Of a DNA stretch of 64,000 bases, positions 26,800 to 36,165 are shown piece by piece. How positions within the stretch are numbered: the first letter of the stretch is position 1; the number at the start of each line of letters is the position of its first letter. The notes below the pieces were generated by a model, which was given only the letters and a program-made list of their open reading frames with translations, had not been told where the DNA came from and ran no database searches. The DNA is from CBDFKF01 sp965248765. GTDB lineage: Bacteria > Pseudomonadota > Alphaproteobacteria > VGEJ01. The translations under genes and the position numbers were made by a program. The stretch covers positions 2,877,347 to 2,941,346 of the forward strand of contig CBDFKF010000004.1 in NCBI GenBank assembly GCA_965248765.1, read 5' to 3'.

Positions 26800-26825
26800 G
26801 TAGGAGGCGAGCCAGCACGACCGCG

Positions 26826-27335
26826 ATGAGCCGGACACAGGCCACCGCCGAATTCGAGCGCCTTGCAACGCCGCTCGTCGAGGCCATGGGCTTCAGCGTC
26901 GTGAGGGTCATGATTAGCGGAAGCCAGCGGCCCAAGCTTCAGGTGATGATGGAACGATCGGATGGTCGCGATGTCACCATCGACGATTGTGCCAACATGA
27001 GCCGCGCGCTGTCGGCACACCTCGACGTGGAGGATCCGGTTCCCGGTACCTATATTCTGGAAGTGAGCTCACCGGGGCTCGATCGCCCCCTGGTGCGGTT
27101 GGCCGACTTCGAACGTTTCGCCGGTCGTGAGGCCAAGCTCGAGACCACAGAACTGATCGACGGCAGGCGCCGCTACCGCGGCACACTACAAGGCGTTCTA
27201 CAAGATCGCGTGCGGATCGCGGTTGAGGGCAAAGATCTGGAGATTCCATTTGCGGCGATCACCTCAGCGAAGCTCTTGCTGACCGACGAGATCATCGCCG
27301 CCAGCCTGAAACGACAGAACCCGCAGAACCCATAG
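26826..27335 (+). CDS. rimP: Ribosome maturation factor RimP
   Basis: 169 residues with the two RimP domains. The N-terminal alpha/beta domain has MGFSVVRVMI, VTIDDCANMSRALS and YILEVSSPGLDRPL, the family signature. An Sm-like C-terminal domain follows (VRIAVEGKDLEIPFAAITSAKL). RimP assists late 30S assembly. The nearest purine-rich site (AGGAGG at 26802) is 18 bases before the ATG, longer than usual. It is first in a run of eight genes for translation and RNA turnover, 13 bases before nusA. Confidence 0.96.
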   Translation: MSRTQATAEFERLATPLVEAMGFSVVRVMISGSQRPKLQVMMERSDGRDVTIDDCANMSRALSAHLDVEDPVPGTYILEVSSPGLDRPLVRLADFERFAGREAKLETTELIDGRRRYRGTLQGVLQDRVRIAVEGKDLEIPFAAITSAKLLLTDEIIAASLKRQNPQNP

Positions 27336-27348
27336 ACGGGATGTTGAG

Positions 27349-28956
27349 ATGACCAGCACGGACACCGAAGCGGCAACCAGCCACAACCGGTTGGAGCTGT
27401 TGCAAGTCGCCGACGCGGTTGCTCGCGAGAAGGGGATCGAACGGATCACGGTCCTCGGGGCGATGGAGGAGGCGATCCAAAAGGCGGCCCGTTCAAAGTA
27501 CGGGATGGAGAACGAGATCCGGGCCGAAATCGACGGGACGACGGGGAACATTCGCATCTTCCGCTGTCTCGAGGTGTGCGAGGACGTGGAGAACGAAGCC
27601 ACCGAGATCTCGGTGGCAGAAGCGCGGGAGCGCAACCCGGATGCGCGGGTCGGCGACATCCTCGCGGAACCCTTGCCGCCGATCGACTTTGGCCGAGTTG
27701 CCGCACAGACCGCCAAGCAGGTCATCGTTCAAAAGGTCCGCGAGGCCGAGCGTGAGCGCCAATATGAGGAATACAAGGATCGCGTCGGCGAGATCGTCAA
27801 CGGCTTGGTGAAGCGCGTGGAGTACGGCAACGTGACGGTCGATCTCGGCCGTGCGGAGGCGGTCGTGCGCCGCGACGAGCTCCTGCCGCGCGAGACCTTC
27901 CGCCAGGGAGACCGCATCCGCGGCTATATCTATGACGTGCGCCGTGAACCGCGCGGCCCGCAGATCTTCCTCTCCCGCACGCACCCGCACTTTATGGCGA
28001 AGCTGTTCGCCCAGGAGGTGCCGGAGGTCTACGACAACATCGTCGAGATCAGAGCGGTTGCTCGCGATCCCGGCAGCCGGGCCAAGATCGGGGTGGTATC
28101 GAACGATTCGAGCGTCGACCCGGTCGGCGCCTGCGTCGGCATGCGCGGGAGTCGCGTGCAGGCGGTCGTCGGTGAGCTGCAGGGCGAGAAGATCGATATC
28201 ATCAACTGGTCTCCCGATGCCGCGACGTTCATCGTCAATGCCCTCGCGCCCGCCGAGGTCACCAAGGTGGTGCTCGACGAAGAGACGCAGCGAATCGAGG
28301 TGGTCGTCCCCGACGAGCAGCTCAGTCTCGCCATCGGTCGGCGCGGTCAAAATGTCCGGCTCGCCTCTCAGCTCACGGGCTGGGACATCGACATTCTGAC
28401 CGAGGCGGAGGAATCCGAGCGCCGGCAAGAGGAGTTCCGCCAGCGCACCCAGACGTTCATAGATGCCCTTGACGTCGACGAGGTCGTTGCCCAACTACTC
28501 GTCATCGAGGGCTTCACGAGTGTCGATGTGGTGGCGTTCGTGCCCGTCGAGGAGCTGGTGGAGATAGAAGGCTTTGATGAGGACGTGGCGCAGGAGCTCC
28601 ACGCTCGGGCCAATGACTACCTCGAGAGGCTCAACCAGCAGTACGAGGCACGCCGGGTCGAGCTTGGCGTAACCTCGGAAATTGCCGCGATCTCCGAATT
28701 GACGCCGGCGATGCTCGTCCGACTGGGGGAACAGGGCATCAAGACGCTGGATGACCTCGGCGACATGGCGGGCGACGAGCTGTTGGAGATGCTGCCCGAC
28801 AGCGGCCTCGGCGAAGAGGCTGCAAACGCGATCATCATGGCGGCCCGCGCCCACTGGTTCGAGGATGAACCCGCCACCGAGGGCGAGGAAGAGGGCGATG
28901 GCGCAACCGCAACCGAGGAGGCCGAGAGCGCGACTGGTGCCGTCGGGGCGGAGTGA
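27349..28956 (+). CDS. nusA: Transcription termination/antitermination protein NusA
   Basis: 535 residues. The N-terminal RNA polymerase-binding domain (1-130) is followed by an S1 domain with VEYGNVTVDLGRAEAVV and REPRGPQIFLSRT. Two KH domains come next (DPVGACVGMRGSRVQAVVGE; LSLAIGRRGQNVRLASQLTGW). The C-terminal part has two helix-hairpin repeats (LLVIEGFTSVDVVAF; MLVRLGEQGIKTLDDLGDMA) and an acidic end. It controls pausing, termination and antitermination. The ylxR-like frame begins inside its 3' end. Confidence 0.98.
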   Translation: MTSTDTEAATSHNRLELLQVADAVAREKGIERITVLGAMEEAIQKAARSKYGMENEIRAEIDGTTGNIRIFRCLEVCEDVENEATEISVAEARERNPDARVGDILAEPLPPIDFGRVAAQTAKQVIVQKVREAERERQYEEYKDRVGEIVNGLVKRVEYGNVTVDLGRAEAVVRRDELLPRETFRQGDRIRGYIYDVRREPRGPQIFLSRTHPHFMAKLFAQEVPEVYDNIVEIRAVARDPGSRAKIGVVSNDSSVDPVGACVGMRGSRVQAVVGELQGEKIDIINWSPDAATFIVNALAPAEVTKVVLDEETQRIEVVVPDEQLSLAIGRRGQNVRLASQLTGWDIDILTEAEESERRQEEFRQRTQTFIDALDVDEVVAQLLVIEGFTSVDVVAFVPVEELVEIEGFDEDVAQELHARANDYLERLNQQYEARRVELGVTSEIAAISELTPAMLVRLGEQGIKTLDDLGDMAGDELLEMLPDSGLGEEAANAIIMAARAHWFEDEPATEGEEEGDGATATEEAESATGAVGAE

Positions 28957-29599
28957 TGGGGCGAGCCAGAGGCGCGAGCGGGGCAAGCAGCGGCGCTGCA
29001 TTCTGACGCGTGAGGTCTGCGATGCCGAACGGCTGCTGCGCTTCGTCATAGCGCCTGACGATCGCGTCGCGCTGGACTTGGCCGGCACCTTACCGGGGCG
29101 CGGGTTGTGGCTGAGCGCGACGCGGGCAGCGGTCGACCGTGCGGTCGCCGCTGACGCTTTCTCTCGAGCGAGTCGCCGCCGCGTCGCTGTCGAGTCTGAT
29201 TTGGCCGATCGTATCGAAGCCGGCCTTGCGCGGCGGGCGCTCGATCGTCTCGGTTTGGCGCGGCGTGCCGGCCAGCTGGTCTGCGGATTCGAGCGGGTCG
29301 CCGAAGGCCTCGCGCGCGGGGACGTGGCGGTGCTCGTGGCCGCCCACGATGCCGCCGAGGGTGGTCGGAGCAAGCTGCAAGCGCGGGCGCGGGACGTCGC
29401 CTGCGTCGATTGCCTCTCCGTCGCCGAATTGAGTTTGGCATTGGGCAGAGAAAATGTGGTACATGCTGCGCTGTCAGGCGGGGCTCTGGCAGCACGATTT
29501 CTGGTCGAGGCGACACGGCTCGCAGGCTTTCGTGACAAGCCCGAGCGCGGCGATGACGCGCGTGCCGACGCCCCCTATAACGACTCGACGATCGCATGA
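28898..29599 (+). CDS. YlxR (DUF448) - L7Ae-like RNA-binding protein
   Basis: About 233 residues from ATG 28898, which overlaps nusA by 59 bases; GTG 28937 is an alternative start. The N-terminal part is a YlxR domain (QRRCILTREVCDAERLLRF, then LAGTLPGRGLWLS). The C-terminal part is an L7Ae/eL30-like domain (LDRLGLARRAGQLVCGFERV, VAVLVAAHDAAEGGRSKL). Fused YlxR-L7Ae proteins between nusA and infB are common in alphaproteobacteria, and a role in ribosome or RNA handling is assumed. It ends in an ATGA overlap with infB, so translation is coupled. Confidence 0.9.
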   Translation: MAQPQPRRPRARLVPSGRSDGASQRRERGKQRRCILTREVCDAERLLRFVIAPDDRVALDLAGTLPGRGLWLSATRAAVDRAVAADAFSRASRRRVAVESDLADRIEAGLARRALDRLGLARRAGQLVCGFERVAEGLARGDVAVLVAAHDAAEGGRSKLQARARDVACVDCLSVAELSLALGRENVVHAALSGGALAARFLVEATRLAGFRDKPERGDDARADAPYNDSTIA

Positions 29600-32103
29600 G
29601 TGATATTGAGGCACCGAAGGAAAAGAAGTCGCTTAGCATCGCTAAGCCGCGCCGGCTTGAGCTCAACAAGACGGTCGGCTCAGGGCAGGTGCGTCAGAGC
29701 TTCTCCCACGGGCGCTCAAAAACCGTCCAAGTCGAGGTCAAGAAGAAACGGACGATCGCGCGTGCGGTGTCCGCCCCAGTGGAGGCCCCGCCGCCGCTGC
29801 CTGTCGTCGAGGCCCCGCCACCCGCGGCGCCGGTCGAAACCGAGGCTGCGGCGGCCGAGCCCGACTCAACCAAGGTCCGCGTGATGCTGCGGACCCTGAC
29901 CGATGAAGAGAAGGATGCCCGCTCCCGCGCCCTCGACGGCGCGTTGAGAGCCGACGAGGAAGCACGCCAACGCGCCGAGGTCGAGACGGTGCGCCGCGTC
30001 GAAGAGGAAGCGCGCCTTACCCGTGAGCGCGGGGAAGCGGAGCGGCGCAGCAAAGAAGAAGAAGACCGCAAACGCACGGAGTCTGAGGCTCGGCGGAAAG
30101 CGGAGGAACAGGCGGCACAGCGGCTCACTGAGGAGAAGCCGGAGGACGCTGAGGCCAGAGGGCGGTTGGGCCGCACCGATCGGCCGCGTCTGGCGCTGCA
30201 ACGCCGACTCCAGCCGCGCCGCCGTGGCGGCAAGATGACAATGGCCCAGGCTCTCAACGAAAACGAGCGGGTGCGCAGCCTGGCTTCTATGCGGCGGGCG
30301 CGAGAACGGGAGCGCCGCGCCACCTCCCCGGATGCCGGGCCCGAGAAGATTATTCGCGATGTCGTCATCCCCGAGACGATCACCGTCCAGGAACTCGCCA
30401 ACCGCATGGCCGAGCGTGGCGTGGACGTCGTCAGGACGTTGATGAACATGGGGGTCATGGCGACTATCAATCACGACGTTGAAGCAGACACCGCCGAGCT
30501 CGTCGTGGCGGAGTTTGGCCACCGCTATCGGCGGGTAAGCGAGGCGGATGTCGAAATTGGCCTCGAAGGCGACGCCGATCCCGCCGGCGCAGCCCGCCCG
30601 CGGGCGCCGGTGGTGACCGTGATGGGTCACGTCGACCACGGCAAGACCTCACTGCTCGATGCCCTGCGCAAGACCGACGTCGCCGCCGGCGAGGCTGGCG
30701 GTATCACCCAGCATATCGGGGCCCATCAGGTCGAGCTCCCGTCGGGCCAACAAATCACGTTTCTCGATACTCCGGGACACGAGGCCTTTACAGCGATGCG
30801 CTCGCGTGGGGCCAGCGTCACCGATCTCGTCGTGTTGGTAGTGGCAGCCGACGACGGCATCATGCCGCAGACGGTGGAGGCGATAGATCATGCCCGCGCC
30901 GCAGAAGTGCCGATCATCATCGCCATCAACAAGATCGACAAACCCGACGCCGATGCCGACCGCGTGCGTCGCGACTTATTGCAGCACGATCTGGTCGTGG
31001 AAGGCATGGGCGGGGATGTGCTCGCCGTCGAGGTGTCGGCGACGGTGGGGACCAACCTCGACCGACTGGTCGAGACGATCCTGCTGCAGGCCGAGGTGCT
31101 GGAGCTGGACGCCAACCCAGACCGCCCAGCACACGGCGTGATCATCGAATCGCGTGTTGATCGCGGACGGGGTATCACGGCGACCGCCTTGGTGCAGCGC
31201 GGAACCCTGCGGGTCGGCGACATCGTCGTTGCCGGCGGCGAGTCGGGCCGCGTGCGGGCGCTCATGGACGATCGCGGTACCAACCTGGATGAGGCCGGAC
31301 CGTCCGTCCCGGTCGAGGTGCTGGGACTCAACGGCCTGCCAGAAGCGGGCGATGAGTTCGCCGTGGTGGAGAGCGAGGCCCGTGCCCGCGAGGTCGCTGA
31401 GTTCCGAACGCGCCGTGCTCGTCAAAAGCGGATCGCGGGGACACCGCTCTCGCTCGAGCAGATATTCTCGAAGATCCAGGAAGGCGAGCTCAAAGAGCTG
31501 CCGGTTCTGATCAAGACCGATGTCCACGGCTCGCTCGAGGCAATACTCGGCGCGCTCGCGAGCATGGGCACCGACGAGGTCGCGGTGCGGGTGCTACACG
31601 GCGGCGTTGGTGCTATCAGCGAATCGGATATCGATCTGGCGATGGCGTCCGAAGCGCTGGTAATCGGGTTCAACGTTCGCGCCAACAAGAAAGCCCGAGA
31701 TCTCGCCCTGAGCAGTGGTACCGAAATCCGTTACTACTCTGTCATCTACGAGCTCGTCGACGAGCTGAAATCGGTGCTGAGCGGAATGCTCGCGCCGCGG
31801 GTCAGCGAGAACTTCCTCGGCAACGCCGAGGTGCTCGAAGTATTCAGGATATCGAAGGTCGGCCGTGTGGCGGGCTGCCGTGTGACGGACGGCCTCATGC
31901 GGCGCGCGGCCAAGGTGCGGCTGCTGCGCGATAGTGTGGTCGTTCATGAAGGAACGTTGAGCGCGCTCAAGCGCTTCAAAGAGGATGTGCGCGAAGTCCG
32001 CGAAGGCATGGAATGCGGCATGTCCTTCGACAACTACCAGGATCTCCAGGTCGGCGACGTCATCGAGGCGTTCGAGGTGGAGGAAGTCGCCCGGACGCTG
32101 TAA
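29596..32103 (+). CDS. infB: Translation initiation factor IF-2
   Basis: 835 residues. A long charged N-terminal region rich in Ala/Pro, then Glu/Arg repeats (about 90-190, coiled-coil-like) precedes the IF2 N domain (ITVQELANRMAERGVDVVRT). The G domain has G1 GHVDHGKT, G3 DTPGHEAF, G4 NKID and the switch I segment GGITQHIGAHQV. Domains II-IV follow (FLGNAEVLEVFRISKVGRVAG). It positions initiator tRNA on the ribosome. The ATG overlaps the preceding stop. Confidence 0.98.
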   Translation: MSDIEAPKEKKSLSIAKPRRLELNKTVGSGQVRQSFSHGRSKTVQVEVKKKRTIARAVSAPVEAPPPLPVVEAPPPAAPVETEAAAAEPDSTKVRVMLRTLTDEEKDARSRALDGALRADEEARQRAEVETVRRVEEEARLTRERGEAERRSKEEEDRKRTESEARRKAEEQAAQRLTEEKPEDAEARGRLGRTDRPRLALQRRLQPRRRGGKMTMAQALNENERVRSLASMRRARERERRATSPDAGPEKIIRDVVIPETITVQELANRMAERGVDVVRTLMNMGVMATINHDVEADTAELVVAEFGHRYRRVSEADVEIGLEGDADPAGAARPRAPVVTVMGHVDHGKTSLLDALRKTDVAAGEAGGITQHIGAHQVELPSGQQITFLDTPGHEAFTAMRSRGASVTDLVVLVVAADDGIMPQTVEAIDHARAAEVPIIIAINKIDKPDADADRVRRDLLQHDLVVEGMGGDVLAVEVSATVGTNLDRLVETILLQAEVLELDANPDRPAHGVIIESRVDRGRGITATALVQRGTLRVGDIVVAGGESGRVRALMDDRGTNLDEAGPSVPVEVLGLNGLPEAGDEFAVVESEARAREVAEFRTRRARQKRIAGTPLSLEQIFSKIQEGELKELPVLIKTDVHGSLEAILGALASMGTDEVAVRVLHGGVGAISESDIDLAMASEALVIGFNVRANKKARDLALSSGTEIRYYSVIYELVDELKSVLSGMLAPRVSENFLGNAEVLEVFRISKVGRVAGCRVTDGLMRRAAKVRLLRDSVVVHEGTLSALKRFKEDVREVREGMECGMSFDNYQDLQVGDVIEAFEVEEVARTL

Positions 32104-32137
32104 TCGGGCCACGTCCGCCGCATATGCGAGTCGAGCC

Positions 32138-32572
32138 ATGGCCAACGAGCGTCGCGGTCGCGGCCGCCGTTCCCTCCGGGTGGGCGAAGCCCTGCGACAT
32201 GCCCTTGCCGAAATGCTGCTGCGTGGAGCGCATCCCGGCGCCGCGCTCGACGGTGTGTCGATCACCGTGAGCGAGGTTCGCATCAGTCCCGATCTCCGGC
32301 ATGCCCGCGCCTACGTGCTGCCGCTGGGCGGCCGGGCGACGACAAATGTGCTCGCAGAATTGCGCCGGCTCGCGCCGCAACTGCGGGGTCCGCTCGCGCG
32401 CGCGTTGCATCTCAGGCACGCGCCCGCCATCGAGTTCGAGGTCGACGGCTCGTTCGATGAAGCAACGCGGATCGAAGACGTTCTCCGGGAGACCGGAACC
32501 GTGGGCGAAGGCGACGACGAACCCGGCGGGGAGCACGTCATACGCACCGAGGATGAACCCCCCCACGGGTGA
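32138..32572 (+). CDS. rbfA: Ribosome-binding factor A
   Basis: 144 residues from ATG 32138 (MANERRGRGRRSLRVGEALR); the open frame before it is the infB antiframe. The KH-like RbfA fold is seen in GVSITVSEVRISPDLRHARAYVLPLGG and LRGPLARALHLRHAPAIEFEVD. It binds the 30S central pseudoknot during cold adaptation and maturation. It overlaps truB by 20 bases. Confidence 0.95.
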   Translation: MANERRGRGRRSLRVGEALRHALAEMLLRGAHPGAALDGVSITVSEVRISPDLRHARAYVLPLGGRATTNVLAELRRLAPQLRGPLARALHLRHAPAIEFEVDGSFDEATRIEDVLRETGTVGEGDDEPGGEHVIRTEDEPPHG

Positions 32573-33446
32573 GCGGGTCGACGGCTGGCTGGTGATCGAC
32601 AAGCCGGTCGGCCCGACCTCGAGCCGCATCGTCGCGACGGTCAAGCGCGGTACCGGCGCGCGCAAGGCCGGTCACGGCGGAACCCTCGATCCCCTGGCCA
32701 GCGGCGTTCTGCCAGTCGCCCTGGGTGAAGCCACGAAGACCGTCTCGTTCGTGATGAACGGAACGAAGCTCTACCGGTTCGCCGTCAGGTGGGGAGAGGC
32801 CCGAGCCACGGACGACAGCGAAGGTGCGGTGACGCAACGGAGCGAGGTTCGTCCCACGCGCCATGAGATTCAGCGAATCCTCAGCGAATTCACCGGCAAT
32901 ATCGATCAGGTGCCCCCCGCGTTCTCAGCGCTCAAGGTGGGAGGAAAGCGTGCATACGCGTTGGCGCGTGCCGGCCAACCGCCCGATCTCGCGCCGCGCC
33001 AGGTGCAGATCGAGCGACTGTCGTTGCTGGAGGGGGGCGATTCGGAGACCACGTGGTTGGAAGTCGAATGTGGCAAGGGCATGTTCGTGCGCGGGCTCGC
33101 GCGCGACCTCGCCACGCGCCTTGGCACGGTCGGGCATGTCGCCGCGCTGCGGCGCCTGCGAGCGGGTCCGTTCGGCGAGAATCAGGCGATTTCTATAGAA
33201 AACCTTGACCTTCTGGGGCATAGTCGCGGCCTTGTAGGGCGTCTTCTGCCGCTTGTTGCGGCGCTGGCCGACATCCCGGCGTTGAACATCGGTGGTGGAG
33301 ACGCCGAGAGGCTGCGTAGCGGCCAGTTCGTCCACGTCCCCGACATCGAGCGCGGCACCGTGTGCATCATGACGGCGGGCCGCCCGGTGGCGTTGGCGCG
33401 CGTCGACGGCGGGGTTGCGTGGCCGGAGCGTGTTTTCAACCTCTAG
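32553..33446 (+). CDS. truB: tRNA pseudouridine-55 synthase
   Basis: 297 residues from ATG 32553, which lies inside the rbfA end. The catalytic aspartate is in GHGGTLDPLASGVLP; other TruB motifs are GWLVIDKPVGPTSS, FTGNIDQVPPAFSALKVGGKRAYALARAG and the KGMFVRGLARDLA block. The C-terminal part contains a short PUA-like region (GQFVHV). It modifies U55 of tRNA in the T loop. The gene leads straight into rpsO. Confidence 0.97.
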   Translation: MNPPTGERVDGWLVIDKPVGPTSSRIVATVKRGTGARKAGHGGTLDPLASGVLPVALGEATKTVSFVMNGTKLYRFAVRWGEARATDDSEGAVTQRSEVRPTRHEIQRILSEFTGNIDQVPPAFSALKVGGKRAYALARAGQPPDLAPRQVQIERLSLLEGGDSETTWLEVECGKGMFVRGLARDLATRLGTVGHVAALRRLRAGPFGENQAISIENLDLLGHSRGLVGRLLPLVAALADIPALNIGGGDAERLRSGQFVHVPDIERGTVCIMTAGRPVALARVDGGVAWPERVFNL

Positions 33447-33460
33447 GCTGGAGTTTGAAG

Positions 33461-33730
33461 ATGTCGATCACGACCGAACGAAAAAAGGAGCTGATCGGTG
33501 AATTCGCCGGCAAAGCGAGCGACACCGGATCTCCTGAGGTGCAAGTGGCGATCTTGACGGAGCGCATCACAAACCTCACCGAACACTTCAAAGAACACCG
33601 GAAAGACCTGCACTCGCGGCGCGGCCTGCTGCGGATGGTGAGCCGGCGCCGGCGATTGCTGGACTACCTCAACGGCAAGAACCCCGCGCGTTACCGGGAG
33701 GTGATTCAGCGGCTGGGCCTGCGCAAGTAG
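33461..33730 (+). CDS. rpsO: 30S ribosomal protein S15
   Basis: 89 residues, the standard length, starting ATG 33461 (MSITTERKKELIGEFA). Contains the family blocks TGSPEVQVAILTERI, HFKEHRKDLHSRRGLL and RRRRLLDYL. It binds 16S rRNA early in assembly. It is followed after 196 bp by pnp, the conserved rpsO-pnp pair, in which the intergenic RNA is often a processing site. Confidence 0.98.
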   Translation: MSITTERKKELIGEFAGKASDTGSPEVQVAILTERITNLTEHFKEHRKDLHSRRGLLRMVSRRRRLLDYLNGKNPARYREVIQRLGLRK

Positions 33731-33926
33731 GTGCTGGCAGGCGCGACCGTAGATCTGAGCACGAACACGTACTTTCATGGACATTTGACTGGCCGTCGCC
33801 GCCTCGCTGAGGACGGTGGTGGGCCGCAATGTCGTTTGCATTGATCATGGATGGTCACTGACGGCCATACCGACAGCCTGGACGCACCGCACTGGGGCGG
33901 TGCTTCCTCGAAGAGAAGGAAGAGGG

Positions 33927-36050
33927 ATGTTTACGAAGTATCGCAAGGAAATGGAATGGGGCGGGAGGCCCCTGATTCTCGAGGCGGGGCACATAGCGCG
34001 ACAGGCCGATGGCGCTGTATTGGTGACGTATGGGGAAACGGTCGTTCTGTGCACCGCCGTCGCCCAGCGCTCGCCGCGCGTGGGCGTCGATTTCTTCCCG
34101 CTCACCGTGAACTATCAAGAAAAAGCATTTGCTGCCGGCAAGATTCCGGGTGGGTTCTTCAAGCGCGAGGGGCGCCCGGCCGAGAAGGAGGTGCTGACCT
34201 CGCGGCTGATCGACCGCCCCATCCGGCCGCTGTTCGCCAAGGGATTCCGCAACGAGACCCAAGTCATTTGCACGGTGCTGTCGCATGACCTTGAGAACGA
34301 CCCCGACGTTACCGCACTCATCGGGGCGTCTGCCGCACTGACCCTTTCCGGCATTCCCTTTCTCGGACCCGTGGGCGCCGCGCGCGTCGGTTACATCGAT
34401 GGCGAGTACTCGCTGAACACCCGAGTCGACGAGCGAGCGGGGAGCGCCCTCGATCTGGTGGTTGCCGGCACCGCGGAGGCTGTCCTCATGGTCGAATCGG
34501 AGGCAGCCGAGCTCAGTGAGGACCTCATGCTCGGCGCCGTGACATTTGGCCACAAGGCGTTTCAACCGGTGATCGAGCTCATCATCGATCTCGCCGAGAG
34601 CGGCGCCAAGGAACCGTGGGTCGTTCCCGACGCCGAGGACGACCAAGCGCTGGTCGACCGCGTGCGCGAGCTTGCCGAGAACGACCTGCGCGGGGCCTAT
34701 GAGGTGGTCGTCAAGCAAGAGCGGACAGAACGCGTCGGAGCCGTTCGCAGCCAAGCCATTGCGGCGCTGGAGGAGGCCGGCGAGGATGCCACCGTCGCGG
34801 CGGGCTTGTTTAAAGGCCTCGAGCGCGAGATCGTCCGCGGCAATATTCTGAGCACCGGAAGCCGGATCGACGGGCGCGATCTGAAGACGGTGCGCTCGAT
34901 CGACGCAGAAGTTGGCTTCCTGCCCCGCGCCCACGGCTCGGCCGTCTTCACCCGTGGCGAGACCCAGGCGCTGGTGGTTACCACCTTAGGCACCGGTCAG
35001 GACGAGCAAGTGGTCGATGCACTCGACAGGGATTACCGGGAACATTTCATGCTGCACTACAACTTCCCGCCCTATTCCGTGGGCGAGGCAAGTTTTCTAC
35101 GGAACCCGGGACGGCGAGAGATAGGCCATGGCAAGCTCGCCTGGCGCGCCCTGCATGCACTCATGCCCGATCGCGAAGCCTTCCCCTATACCGTGCGGCT
35201 CGTCTCGGAGATCACCGAGTCGAACGGTTCATCGTCGATGGCGACGGTGTGCGGCGCTTCGCTCTCCCTGATGGACGCGGCGGTTCCGCTCAAGGCGCCG
35301 GTTGCCGGCATAGCGATGGGGCTGATCCTCGAAGACTCCGGCTATGCGGTGCTCTCCGACATCCTCGGTGATGAGGATCACCTCGGCGATATGGACTTCA
35401 AGGTCGCTGGCACGGCCGATGGGATCACCGCGCTGCAGATGGACATCAAAGTGACCGGGGTGACCGAGGAGATCATGCGCACGGCGCTCGAGCAGGCGCA
35501 TGAAGGCCGCCTGCATATCCTCGACGAGATGGGCAAGGCCCTCAGCACGGCGCGCCATGACATCAATGCCTATGCGCCGCGCATCACCACGATCACGATT
35601 CCACGGGATAAGATCCGCGAGGTCATCGGTACCGGCGGGAAGGTCATTCGGGAGATCTGTGAGCAGACCAACACCAAGATCGATATCGAAGATGACGGCA
35701 CAATCAAAGTAGCGGCGACGGAGGCCACAAGCGGCGACGCCGCGATCAAGCTCATTCGCGACATCGTCGCCGAGCCGGAAGTAGGGGTGATCTATAGAGG
35801 CAAGGTCGTCAAGACGCTTGACTTCGGCGCGTTCGTCAACTTCATCGGTAACCGAGACGGCCTCGTGCATATCAGCGAACTCGCCGACAAGCGGGTAACG
35901 CACGTGACCGACGTGGTCAAAGAGGGCGACGAGGTGAAGGTCAAGGTTCTCGCGATCGACGATCGGGGCAAGGTGCGGCTTAGCCTACGTGCCGTCGATC
36001 AACAAACGGGGGCGGACCTCACGGTGCAGCTGGAGGCGGCAAACGAATAA
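33927..36050 (+). CDS. pnp: Polyribonucleotide nucleotidyltransferase (PNPase)
   Basis: 707 residues from ATG 33927, with AGAGGG just upstream; earlier in-frame codons lack similarity. Two RNase PH domains (first with FFKREGRPAEKEVLTSRLIDRPIRPLF, trimmed here to the core RPAEKEVLTSRLIDRP; second with LGTGQDEQ and GEASFLRNPGRREIGHG) are followed by a KH domain (IREVIGTGGKVIREI) and an S1 domain (GKVVKTLDFGAFVNFIG). It degrades RNA 3' to 5' by phosphorolysis. It is the last gene of the rimP series. Confidence 0.98.
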   Translation: MFTKYRKEMEWGGRPLILEAGHIARQADGAVLVTYGETVVLCTAVAQRSPRVGVDFFPLTVNYQEKAFAAGKIPGGFFKREGRPAEKEVLTSRLIDRPIRPLFAKGFRNETQVICTVLSHDLENDPDVTALIGASAALTLSGIPFLGPVGAARVGYIDGEYSLNTRVDERAGSALDLVVAGTAEAVLMVESEAAELSEDLMLGAVTFGHKAFQPVIELIIDLAESGAKEPWVVPDAEDDQALVDRVRELAENDLRGAYEVVVKQERTERVGAVRSQAIAALEEAGEDATVAAGLFKGLEREIVRGNILSTGSRIDGRDLKTVRSIDAEVGFLPRAHGSAVFTRGETQALVVTTLGTGQDEQVVDALDRDYREHFMLHYNFPPYSVGEASFLRNPGRREIGHGKLAWRALHALMPDREAFPYTVRLVSEITESNGSSSMATVCGASLSLMDAAVPLKAPVAGIAMGLILEDSGYAVLSDILGDEDHLGDMDFKVAGTADGITALQMDIKVTGVTEEIMRTALEQAHEGRLHILDEMGKALSTARHDINAYAPRITTITIPRDKIREVIGTGGKVIREICEQTNTKIDIEDDGTIKVAATEATSGDAAIKLIRDIVAEPEVGVIYRGKVVKTLDFGAFVNFIGNRDGLVHISELADKRVTHVTDVVKEGDEVKVKVLAIDDRGKVRLSLRAVDQQTGADLTVQLEAANE

Positions 36051-36165
36051 CGGCGCGCACCAGCGCGAGCCGCCGAAACGCCTGCATCCGCTTGGACACC
36101 CGCCAACACGAGAACCATATAGATGGTAACATTCCTGTCGTCGACCGGCCCCGGCACGAGCATTC

